Origin: Bacteroidota bacterium
GTDB taxonomy: Bacteria; Bacteroidota; Bacteroidia; Bacteroidales; FEN-979
Direction of reading: 5' to 3'
Assembly: GCA_026391355.1 (NCBI GenBank)
Contig: JAPLDH010000077.1
Span: 186,001-250,000 of the forward strand
Length of the DNA stretch: 64,000 nucleotides
The position numbers and the translations under genes are program-made. The notes beneath the pieces are model-generated. The model was not told the DNA's origin. It searched no databases and saw nothing but the letters and a program-made list of their open reading frames with translations. This document shows, one piece after another, positions 26,621 through 33,556 of this stretch. Positions within the stretch are counted from its first letter, which is position 1; each line of letters starts with the position of its first letter.

Positions 26621-27361
26621 ATGAAATCTAAATCTGCTATTTATCAGAAACTCATCAACAGGAAAAAGAAATTTGCTGTCCTGGTAGATCCTGATAAGTC
26701 CGATCCCCAAAGGATAAAGAATATTGCAATTTCTTCGGAGAAGTTTGCCGTTGATTTTATCTTTTATGGCAGCAGCCTCCTGACACAGGAAAACCATGAA
26801 AAGTTCATCTCAATCATTAAAGATAATTGTTCGGTTCCTGTCGTTCTCTTTCCGGGCAATTACCTGCACATCAACCGGAAAGCTGACGGAATATTGCTGC
26901 TGTCCCTGATTTCCGGACGGAATCCTGATCTTCTGATCGGTAAGCAGGTTATGGCTGCACCTTACCTGAAATCCAGCGGTCTTGAGATCATTCCAACCGG
27001 ATATATGCTCATTGAAAGCGGAAAAACAACTGCAGTCAACTATATAAGCAATACCATTCCCATCCCTTCAGATAAAGAAGAGATTGCCATTTGCACTGCA
27101 ATGGCGGGAGAATTGCTCGGGCTAAAGTTAATTTACATGGATGGCGGCAGCGGCGCACTGAATACGATCCCAGCCTCCATGATTCAAAAAGTCAAAGAGA
27201 ATATCTCCTTGCCGCTGATCATAGGTGGCGGAATCAATTTCTCAAGCCAGGCAAAGGAGATCTCCCTTGCAGGAGCCGATGTTATCGTGGTTGGAAATGC
27301 CATCGAGAAAAACCCATCGCGCCTATCAGAACTTTCCGATACCATTCACTCCCTGAATTGA
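26621..27361 (+). CDS. Geranylgeranylglyceryl phosphate synthase-family protein
   Basis: The 246-aa TIM barrel has the GGGPS/PcrB signature: FAVLVDPDKSD at the N-terminus, DFIFYGSSLL, VVLFPGNYLHI, IPTGYMLIE, KLIYMDGGSGA and LIIGGGINF with the phosphate-binding GADVIVVGNAIE. Archaeal enzymes couple geranylgeranyl-PP to sn-glycerol-1-phosphate for ether lipids; Bacteroidota carry group II homologs, some shown to have this activity. I see no G1P dehydrogenase nearby, so whether ether lipids are made is open. It lies 9 bases after metF, an odd partner for one-carbon metabolism. Confidence 0.88.
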   Translation: MKSKSAIYQKLINRKKKFAVLVDPDKSDPQRIKNIAISSEKFAVDFIFYGSSLLTQENHEKFISIIKDNCSVPVVLFPGNYLHINRKADGILLLSLISGRNPDLLIGKQVMAAPYLKSSGLEIIPTGYMLIESGKTTAVNYISNTIPIPSDKEEIAICTAMAGELLGLKLIYMDGGSGALNTIPASMIQKVKENISLPLIIGGGINFSSQAKEISLAGADVIVVGNAIEKNPSRLSELSDTIHSLN

Positions 27362-27508
27362 TCATCCCCCGTTTTGTAATTTTTCAAATGATTTCCAATC
27401 ATTTAACAAAAAATTAACATCGTTTTGTTTATTTAGTCTAAATTATCATTATCTTTGTCAACGAATAGAAACCTCAAATTAATTTTAAACTAAAATCTGA
27501 ATGTAACC

Positions 27509-27534
27509 TGTAACTTTTCAATTTCAGCTTCGTC
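27509..27534 (+). promoter_or_regulatory. ECF-sigma-like promoter of the first PVTPKEATFED protein
   Basis: TGTAAC, 16 bases, CGTC (continuing TTATGG). This matches the general shape of ECF sigma promoters (TGNAAC-N16-CGTC). The gene at 32466 has TGTAACTTTT-N11-CGTCCTATGG at the same place. The leader to ATG 27592 is about 50 bases. A housekeeping-like TATCTTTG also occurs further up at 27450-27457. Confidence 0.55.
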
Positions 27535-27591
27535 TTATGGATGAATTTGAAAAAATGAGATGGATTGGAAAGTAACTAAAAAACAAAAAAA

Positions 27592-28017
27592 ATGAAAACA
27601 AAGATCATAATATCCTTCGCAGCCCTGGTACTCAATATAAGTGTCATTTTTGCAAGTAATAATTATTTGCTGTCGTCACACAGACCAGTTGAACTCAAAC
27701 CGAATTCCGATGCAATGTATATAATACCATCTACACCAAAAGAGGCAACTTTTGAAGATGGAATGTTAGTTTACAAAAATGCAGAGAATGGAACCCTTTT
27801 AGCATCCGGTTTATCAAACGGAAATGCAGAAGGTCCTATCATGGATGCAGCATTTGACTATACTGTTTTTGCACCGGTGACACCTAAAGAAGCATCCTTT
27901 GAGGATGCAAGAAATGACGAAGAAGTTATCATCACTCCTGCCCTTCTGAAAAACCTGGCACCTGTTACTCCCAGGGAGGCATATTTCAGTGATAATTCAA
28001 TTTGTTCCGGAAAATAA
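27592..28017 (+). CDS. Small exported protein with three PVTPKEATFED repeats
   Basis: The 141-aa protein has a signal peptide (MKTKIIISFAALVLNISVIFAS) and no recognisable domain. Three 13-residue repeats stand out: IPSTPKEATFEDG (45-57), APVTPKEASFEDA (94-106) and APVTPREAYFSDN (123-135). The spacers between them are low in hydrophobic residues, so the mature chain may be largely unfolded with the repeats as short binding or folding motifs (inference). A paralog lies at 32466, with three further copies and a similar promoter. I do not recognise the family. It is followed by about 180 bases in which I see no gene. Confidence 0.75.
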   Translation: MKTKIIISFAALVLNISVIFASNNYLLSSHRPVELKPNSDAMYIIPSTPKEATFEDGMLVYKNAENGTLLASGLSNGNAEGPIMDAAFDYTVFAPVTPKEASFEDARNDEEVIITPALLKNLAPVTPREAYFSDNSICSGK

Positions 28018-28199
28018 ATCCAACGGATAAAATATTATTTTTTCCACCGCTCAAGACGCGGGATATTGCTGACAATACATTAAAATTCATTTATCTACTC
28101 CATACAATATCCAACAGAGAAAAGGAAATTAGCAGTCATGAACCCCATGATACTGATTGTCCGGGCGATCAGAATTCTGGGTTGTCTTAAAAACAAAAA

Positions 28200-29519
28200 T
28201 CAGCGCTTGATAATTTTGATGACTTCTGCCCTTTTTTCTGAAATTATCCTTACAAAATAAATCCCGCTCTTGAGGTTGCTCACATCAAGCTGTGTGGAGG
28301 TTGCTGAGAGGGTTTGCCTGACGACCTCCTGACCTTGGATGTTGAATAAGGAAATAACTCCTTTGGAAATTTCCCCTGGTATTTCGACCGAAATTTTATC
28401 TGTTACCGGATTCGGAAAAATACAAAATCCATTATCCCCGGGGGTCACCCTAACTGATAACAATGTGCAGGAATCCATTACCTGGTGGATGCTGTTGCAA
28501 CCGGAGGCATTGTTTTCAATTGTGGTCGATGACCAGGGTCCCGGAAGGAATCCGCAGATACTGTTCACAGCACATTTTGATAAGGAAGCGTTTCCTATAA
28601 GATATACCTCATGGATCGCGTTGCTGTTGATATTATCGAGTCCCGACAAACTAGCAAGATGATCGTTGTCATAAATGTCGATAAAACCACCGATGATATT
28701 CCAGTTGATGACGGTAAGGTTTTGCAGGGCGGAAATATCTGCCAGGGCAGGATTATAAGTGATCGAAAGATACCCCCCGATACTGCCCAGACCATTGAGA
28801 CCATTCAGGCTGACCAGGCTTGTATCGGAGTCTATCCACAAGGTCCCATGGATGGAGGTCAGGTTGCCCAGTCCGGTAAAGCTGGTCAGCGAATGATTCC
28901 CTTTGATGTTGACATCCCCTCCGATAGATGTAAGATGATCCAGCCCCTGCAGGTCAGGTAAGGCAGGATTATTGGTCAGATAGAAGTTTGAACCTGTTGA
29001 AGTAACACCATTCAGCCCGCAAATACAATTCAATACGGGATTGTCACGGATCACCAGGCCTTGCCCCAGGGTAGTCAGGTTACTCAGTGCCGATAAATTA
29101 TGCAGGGCATCTTCGTATTCGACCAGAAGGGAACCTCCGATATGGGTCAGGTTCACCAGGGCAGAAATGTCATTCAGGGAATGATTGGCGCCGTCGGAAT
29201 AGAGTCCGAGAGTCAGGTCACCACCAACGGAGGTAAGGTAATTCAGCCCTGACAGATTTGTCAGAATGTTATTACCTTTGATGGTCAGGCTTCCCCCGAT
29301 GGAGGTCACCTGCAACAGACCCAGCAGGTTGACAATGTGGTTACCTCCGCTAATCGTGATACTTCCCTGGGGCTGGGTACAACCCGGATACGCTACAGGA
29401 AAATTATCGACCTGTGACTGGTTAGTAAATGTAATGTCCCCTATCGGGCAGTTTTGCGCCAACAGCCCGGATGATAACCATATTGAACTCATAATGAGCA
29501 TGTAAGAAAATTTTTCCAT
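28200..29519 (-). CDS. Leucine-rich surface protein with T9SS type A sorting domain
   Basis: I start at MEKFSYMLIMSSIWLSSGLLAQ (439 aa), a clear signal peptide preceded by an AAGAGGA sequence; the ORF track starts 8 codons earlier. The body has about a dozen ~23-residue units such as LTSIGGSLTIKGNNILTNLSGL, a receptor-L-domain/LRR-like solenoid. The end (IFPNPVTDKISVEIPG, VSNLKSGIYFVRI, EVIKIIKR) is a type A sorting domain. The protein is likely surface-attached and ligand-binding; no catalytic motif is visible. It shares its direction with the Ycf48-like gene upstream (42-base gap), so the two may be co-transcribed. Confidence 0.82.
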   Translation of the reverse strand: MEKFSYMLIMSSIWLSSGLLAQNCPIGDITFTNQSQVDNFPVAYPGCTQPQGSITISGGNHIVNLLGLLQVTSIGGSLTIKGNNILTNLSGLNYLTSVGGDLTLGLYSDGANHSLNDISALVNLTHIGGSLLVEYEDALHNLSALSNLTTLGQGLVIRDNPVLNCICGLNGVTSTGSNFYLTNNPALPDLQGLDHLTSIGGDVNIKGNHSLTSFTGLGNLTSIHGTLWIDSDTSLVSLNGLNGLGSIGGYLSITYNPALADISALQNLTVINWNIIGGFIDIYDNDHLASLSGLDNINSNAIHEVYLIGNASLSKCAVNSICGFLPGPWSSTTIENNASGCNSIHQVMDSCTLLSVRVTPGDNGFCIFPNPVTDKISVEIPGEISKGVISLFNIQGQEVVRQTLSATSTQLDVSNLKSGIYFVRIISEKRAEVIKIIKR

Positions 29520-29561
29520 AACATATCCTCTTTTTAGGTGCATTAGGAATTTTGTCGAACC

Positions 29562-31646
29562 TTAGATTTTAATGAATTTCCCGATTTTTACCGTTTTGTT
29601 GCCGGTTACTTTAACTATGTAAATGCCTTTCGGAAGGTTACTGATATCGATGCTTGCTGAAGGCTGGTTTGTGTTTTGTGTCCGGAGTTCCCTTCCATTC
29701 AGATCAAGTATGGAAACCCGGGCTTTAGAAAATGATTCAGGGGTTTCAACGTGAATAGTAAGATCAGCGGGGTTGGGGTAGACGGTCAGATCACCCGGGT
29801 TCACGGGGTTATTCTCAACCCCAACAGGAAAACCGCCGCCATTTATGGTTTTTAATATTGTACCCCATTCTCCAGCAACATAACCTGTATGATTTTCATT
29901 AAAATAAATCGAAGTTAAATTATGGTCTGTCCCGGAATTCTGATTGACCCATGTTATCCCGCCATCAGTCGTCTCCTTGATCAGGTTATCACCAATAACA
30001 TATCCGTGGATACTGCTTGTGAAAAAAACAGAGACAAACGATTCATCAAGTGGCAAACTATACAGTGGTCCAAATCCTACCCCTCCGTTGGTAGTTTTAA
30101 AGATTGTACCAAAGGAACCAACAATGTACCCGGTACCTGGATCCGGGAAATGAATTGAAAGCAATGGGTTAGAGGTTCCCGACACCAGACTCTCCCAATC
30201 TGCTCCTCCACTTGTTGTTCGCAGAATTGTTCCATATTCTCCGACAACAAAGCCGGTATTCATGTCTGTAAAAAAGACAGAAAATAAGGTATTTGTCGTT
30301 CCGGATTCAAGGGTCGCCCAAGTAGCCCCCCCATTGGTTGTCTTAATTATCAAACCGTGATAACCAACAACATATCCTGTGTTTGAATCCGTAAAATAAA
30401 CTGAATTGAATGCCCCTACGACACCTGTAGGCTGAATTGTCCAGAGATCACCACCATTCATTGTTTTAATAATTACCTGGCTATCGTCCCAATAATTTCC
30501 TCCGACAGCATAGCCGGTATTGGCATTGGGGAAAAAAACCGACTTTAATGTTATTGCTGTTCCGGAATTTTGAGTTGCCCACATGGATCCGCCATCCTGC
30601 GTCTTTACTATCGTTCCCAGGTCACCAACTATATATCCGATATCCTCATTTGTAAAACAAATGGAATTAAATCCAACCGTTTTAATACCCAGTGAATAAC
30701 TTGTCCAGGTTGTTCCCCCGGTATTGGTTTTCACGATTTCGCCAATATCTCCGACCGAATATCCTGTTGTAGCATCGGTAAAACAGACACCGAATAAATT
30801 AAACAGGCTCGCCGGAGGTTGAATTATCCAGTTAGTACCGCCATTTGTCGTTTTCATATTCTGACCGGCCCATCCCACGGCATAACCTGTATTTATGTCA
30901 ATAAAATCAATAGAATAAAGTTCAACGGAAGTACCTGAAGCCTGAATAGTCCAGTTTATTCCGCCATTTATGGTTTTTAATATTGTACCATGGTACCCCG
31001 CGGCAAACCCTGTATTCACGTCGGGAAAGCATACTGAATATAAATGGTTTGTCGTTGTGGAATTTTGGACGGTCCAGGTTGCCCCTCCATTGGTGGTTTT
31101 GATAATGGTTCCATTTTCCCCGGCGAAATAGGCGGTATGACCGTCGGTACAAGCCACCGAAAACAGAGCGGTATTTCCAACCCCGGAGATGAGACTGACC
31201 CAGGAGTATCCCCCGTTCTCCGTTTTCAGAATTATTCCCGAATAACCTACGGCAAATCCTGTATCCGCATCCGCAAAAGAAACGGAGGTCAAGCATTGCG
31301 TTGTCCCTGATGGAACGGAATTCCAGGTATCTCCGGCATCCGTGGTTTTTAGGATGGTTCCTTCACTGCCAACCGCATAACCAGTATTGTCTCCGGTAAA
31401 GGAAATGGAGAATAAAGAATTTGTCGTTCCTGAGGGTTTAAATGCCCAGGATGCTCCCCCGTTCGTGGTTTTCAGAAGATTTCCATAATCACCCACACAA
31501 TAACCTGTGGTTGAACCGGTAAAACAAATAGATCGAATGGGATTACCGGTGGGTGAAGGATTTGACCATTCCCATCCCTGTGCATTCGCACAATGCAACC
31601 AAAGCATTAACAATAATAGGGGAAAGATCTTTTTCATATCCTTCAA
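29562..31646 (-). CDS. Ycf48-like beta-propeller repeat protein with T9SS type A sorting domain
   Basis: The 694-aa secreted protein has a signal peptide (MKDMKKIFPLLLLMLWLHCANAQ) and about 13 units of ~45 residues (TGYxVGxxGTILKTTNGGxTW), the Ycf48/BNR-like blade. That number of blades could form two propellers. The C-terminus (TVYPNPADLTIHVETPE, ISNLPKGIYIVKVTG, KIGKFIKI) is a type A sorting domain. Ycf48 itself acts in photosystem II assembly, but in Bacteroidota this repeat is common in surface proteins unrelated to photosynthesis. Repeats are similar at DNA level, so unequal recombination could change copy number. Confidence 0.85.
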   Translation of the reverse strand: MKDMKKIFPLLLLMLWLHCANAQGWEWSNPSPTGNPIRSICFTGSTTGYCVGDYGNLLKTTNGGASWAFKPSGTTNSLFSISFTGDNTGYAVGSEGTILKTTDAGDTWNSVPSGTTQCLTSVSFADADTGFAVGYSGIILKTENGGYSWVSLISGVGNTALFSVACTDGHTAYFAGENGTIIKTTNGGATWTVQNSTTTNHLYSVCFPDVNTGFAAGYHGTILKTINGGINWTIQASGTSVELYSIDFIDINTGYAVGWAGQNMKTTNGGTNWIIQPPASLFNLFGVCFTDATTGYSVGDIGEIVKTNTGGTTWTSYSLGIKTVGFNSICFTNEDIGYIVGDLGTIVKTQDGGSMWATQNSGTAITLKSVFFPNANTGYAVGGNYWDDSQVIIKTMNGGDLWTIQPTGVVGAFNSVYFTDSNTGYVVGYHGLIIKTTNGGATWATLESGTTNTLFSVFFTDMNTGFVVGEYGTILRTTSGGADWESLVSGTSNPLLSIHFPDPGTGYIVGSFGTIFKTTNGGVGFGPLYSLPLDESFVSVFFTSSIHGYVIGDNLIKETTDGGITWVNQNSGTDHNLTSIYFNENHTGYVAGEWGTILKTINGGGFPVGVENNPVNPGDLTVYPNPADLTIHVETPESFSKARVSILDLNGRELRTQNTNQPSASIDISNLPKGIYIVKVTGNKTVKIGKFIKI

Positions 31647-31822
31647 CTATATCTGATGCCGTAAAAGGTATAATTATTTCCGAAATATACGAAAATTCTA
31701 AGAAAACTGTATATCAGAAAAATTGCCGGATGATTATATCGCGAAATGGCTGAAAAGTAAGAAAGCAAAACAGTGAAATGATTTCGCCGCTTTGCTTTCT
31801 TGCTTTTTCACTTTTTGTCCTG

Positions 31823-31895
31823 AGCCTCTCAGGGGACTTGAACCCCCGACCTGCTAATTACGAATCAGCTGCTCTACCAACTGAGCTAAAGAGGC
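31823..31895 (-). tRNA. tRNA-Thr (CGU anticodon)
   Basis: On the minus strand GCCTCTT pairs with GAGAGGC in the acceptor. The D arm AGCTCAGTTGGTAGAGC, the anticodon arm GCTGA-TTCGTAA-TTAGC (anticodon CGT) and the T arm GGGGGTTCAAGTCCCC are all present. 73 bases; CCA is not encoded. Confidence 0.92.
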
Positions 31896-31898
31896 AAA

Positions 31899-31951
31899 GC
31901 CCCCTCCCCCGACCCCTCCCCCCAAGGGGGAAGGGGTTCAAGGGTGGGGGC
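31899..31951. repeat. Family A palindromic element between two tRNA genes
   Basis: Outer arms GCCCCC-x-CCC and GGG-x-GGGGGC enclose an inner stem CCCCTCCCCC/GGGGGAAGGGG with one mismatch. The 53-bp element fills nearly all of the tRNA-tRNA spacer. Confidence 0.7.
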
Positions 31952-31953
31952 AG

Positions 31954-32027
31954 TCGGGATGAGAAGACTCGAACTTCCGACCCCCACGTCCCGAACGTGG
32001 TGCGCTAGCCAACTGCGCTACATCCCG
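31954..32027 (-). tRNA. tRNA-Pro (CGG anticodon)
   Basis: On the minus strand CGGGATG pairs with CATCCCG. The D arm is AGCGCAGTTGGCTAGCGC, the anticodon arm CCACG-TTCGGGA-CGTGG (anticodon CGG) and the T arm GTCGGAAGTTCGAGTCTTCTC-like. 74 bases; CCA is not encoded. It is upstream of tRNA-Thr on the same strand. Confidence 0.92.
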
Positions 32028-32203
32028 AAATTTTTTTATCAGGGTTGCGAAATTACAACTTTTTTTAAACAGGTTCTATGGCGAAGAATCTTTTTTAGGA
32101 TGTCGGGGATTAGTTAATTTACGATTGGACGATTGAGTGTTAAAATGTTGTAACTATTCACCCTCTTACAGAAATAATTAATCAATTGAATTTTAATATT
32201 TTA

Positions 32204-32315
32204 ACCACAATGGACACGAAGAATGGTCTATGGGCACAAAGGGTAAGTCACCCGTTATTATACTGAGGAACAACGCTTTGTGCTCTTTGTGATTTTTCGT
32301 TGTGCTCTTTGCAGT
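32204..32315. repeat. CACAAAG / CTTTGTG inverted repeat, family C
   Basis: The left arm (32204-32243, with CCACAATGGACACGAAG and GGCACAAAGGG) and the right arm (32276-32315, CTTTGTGCTCTTTGTG and GTTGTGCTCTTTGCAG) are imperfect inverted copies. It lies in the 438-base spacer after tRNA-Pro, where I see no gene apart from the downstream promoter at 32399. Confidence 0.6.
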
Positions 32316-32398
32316 AAATTTATTTATTTGTTAATCAATGCATTATATAGTGTGAGTTGTTACAAAATGTTAAATAAAGGTTAATAGTGACAGGTTTC

Positions 32399-32423
32399 TG
32401 TAACTTTTGGTAAAAAGGACGTC
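32399..32423 (+). promoter_or_regulatory. ECF-sigma-like promoter of the second PVTPKEATFED protein
   Basis: TGTAAC (32399-32404), 15 bases, CGTC (32420-32423), continuing CTATGG. It shares TGTAACTTTT and CGTC(T/C)TATGG with the promoter at 27509, although the genes are 5 kb apart. The leader is about 40 bases. Confidence 0.55.
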
Positions 32424-32465
32424 CTATGGTCATAAACAATAAATTACATTAAAAACATGATCACA

Positions 32466-32801
32466 ATGAAAACAACAATTTTAATTCTGGGTTTGATGTT
32501 ACTTCTGGGTGGAAAAATTGTTTTTGCAGGAACCTGCAGTGATACTCCGGGCATTTCAACTTCAGCGCCAGAAATCAATATGAAATCAGTTGCACCGGTA
32601 ACACCAAAGGAAGCTACTTTTCTGGAGGCTGTCGAAACTTCCAACATAACTTATTTGTCAATATTTTTACGTCCCCTGACACCAAAAACAGCAACTTTTG
32701 AAGATGATCTGTCGAATGACCCGGAAATGGAGAAAATTTTAAAAGAAACCGCACCCGTGACTCCGGCAACTGCAGATTTCCCTGATAACGAAAAGAATTA
32801 G
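32466..32801 (+). CDS. Second small exported protein with three PVTPKEATFED-type repeats
   Basis: I start at MKTTILILGLMLLLGG (111 aa), which aligns with the start of the paralog at 27592; the ORF track adds three codons. After the signal peptide come three repeats: APVTPKEATFLEA, RPLTPKTATFEDD and APVTPATADFPDN, separated by ~13-15 residues of polar sequence. There is one Cys near the mature N-terminus. Outside the repeats it has no clear similarity to the first paralog except the signal region. Function unknown. Its promoter resembles that of the paralog, suggesting co-regulation. It converges on a possible small minus-strand gene, with a 48-base hairpin between them. Confidence 0.72.
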   Translation: MKTTILILGLMLLLGGKIVFAGTCSDTPGISTSAPEINMKSVAPVTPKEATFLEAVETSNITYLSIFLRPLTPKTATFEDDLSNDPEMEKILKETAPVTPATADFPDNEKN

Positions 32802-32808
32802 CCGGAAC

Positions 32809-32856
32809 GTCAATATACTTACTGATCGCCAGATTTGCGATCAGCAGTATATTGAC
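32809..32856. terminator. Long two-part hairpin between convergent genes
   Basis: GTCAATATAC/GTATATTGAC (10 bp) encloses CTGATCGC/GCGATCAG (8 bp) around a 7-base loop. It begins 8 bases after the stop of the PVTPKEATFED gene and overlaps the end of the minus-strand ORF. There is no U tract, so it may be a bidirectional stop/processing hairpin or a mobile palindrome remnant. Confidence 0.45.
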
Positions 32857-33007
32857 CAGCAAAATGGTCCTGAACCATCTCAGCACTCTTTGTAGATCCA
32901 GGAGAGTTTTCTATAGTTAAGTCAGATTTGGGTAGTATCTTTTTATTCCTTCTTGAATGTTCTGATAATCCACAAAACTCTTCTTCCAGCGAAAAAGCAC
33001 GTGACAT
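32819..33007 (-). CDS. Possible small protein (62 aa), unknown
   Basis: The frame starting MSRAFSLEEEFCGLSEHSRR follows a reasonable promoter (33074-33104) with a leader of about 60 bases. The product is polar with no signal peptide. The last 12 codons lie in the hairpin at 32809-32856, which weakens the case. I do not recognise it. The ORF track starts 10 codons earlier at a TTG. Confidence 0.3.
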   Translation of the reverse strand: MSRAFSLEEEFCGLSEHSRRNKKILPKSDLTIENSPGSTKSAEMVQDHFAGQYTADRKSGDQ

Positions 33008-33073
33008 AATAATATAATATGGCAGCCTTTTAATCAAGAATTCCTGTTTGAGATTTGGGTTATATTACTTAGT

Positions 33074-33104
33074 CAAAGATAAGAGTGAAATTATTTCCCC
33101 GCAA
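33074..33104 (-). promoter_or_regulatory. Bacteroidota-type promoter on the minus strand
   Basis: TTG (33102-33104), 20 bases, TATCTTTG (33074-33081). It points towards the 62-aa ORF. Apart from it, the 300-base stretch 33008-33307 holds nothing I recognise. Confidence 0.5.
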
Positions 33105-33307
33105 TTGGGGGAACACGCTAATTTATCTTATGGTTTTCCGCAATAACGGCAATAATTTCCAATATTCAAATAACTGTTTTACATTGTATTACGCTAAATA
33201 CTATTCCTTTTAAGGCGAACATTTCAACCGTCGGAGAAATTAACAAACCGGTCGATTTCTTTATTCAGGTTAAATTCCGAGATTTGCATTTTAAAAAATC
33301 AGATCTT

Positions 33308-33556
33308 ATGGAAGAAATTGAAGTTCCTACGGACCATCTGCATGAGGAGATGGAACACAGTGCACGTCATTCGGAAGAACGCTGGATTACGCTGGTTGCA
33401 CTCACGGCTGCTTTACTTGCTGTATTGGCGGCAGTAACATCACTTTTGGCAAGTCATCATGCCAATGAGGCAATGATCGATCAACTCAGGTCATCTGACC
33501 AATGGGCGTTTTATCAGGCCAAGGGGATTAAACTCGCGATCATTGCTCATATATGA
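33308..33556 (+). pseudogene. Truncated DUF4337-family protein
   Basis: From MEEIEVPTDHLHEEMEHSA the 82-aa product matches the N-terminal half of DUF4337 proteins: conserved EVPT-H-HEE start, one transmembrane helix (ITLVALTAALLAVLAAVTSLLA), SHHANEAMIDQLRSSDQWAFYQAKGIK. Full-length members are about twice as long, with a coiled-coil and a second membrane helix. Here the frame ends soon after QAKGIK and runs ATGA-overlapped into the next gene. That looks like a deletion that joined the 5' half of one gene to a new neighbour. Function of the family is unknown. Confidence 0.65.

Noticed and set aside
27091-27417. 108-aa plus-strand ORF within the GGGP synthase gene
   Set aside because: Out-of-frame shadow of the TIM-barrel coding sequence.
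31823-32027. tRNA-associated integration site with a genomic island
   Set aside because: No integrase and no direct repeat of a tRNA 3' end was found in the flanking 10 kb by eye.
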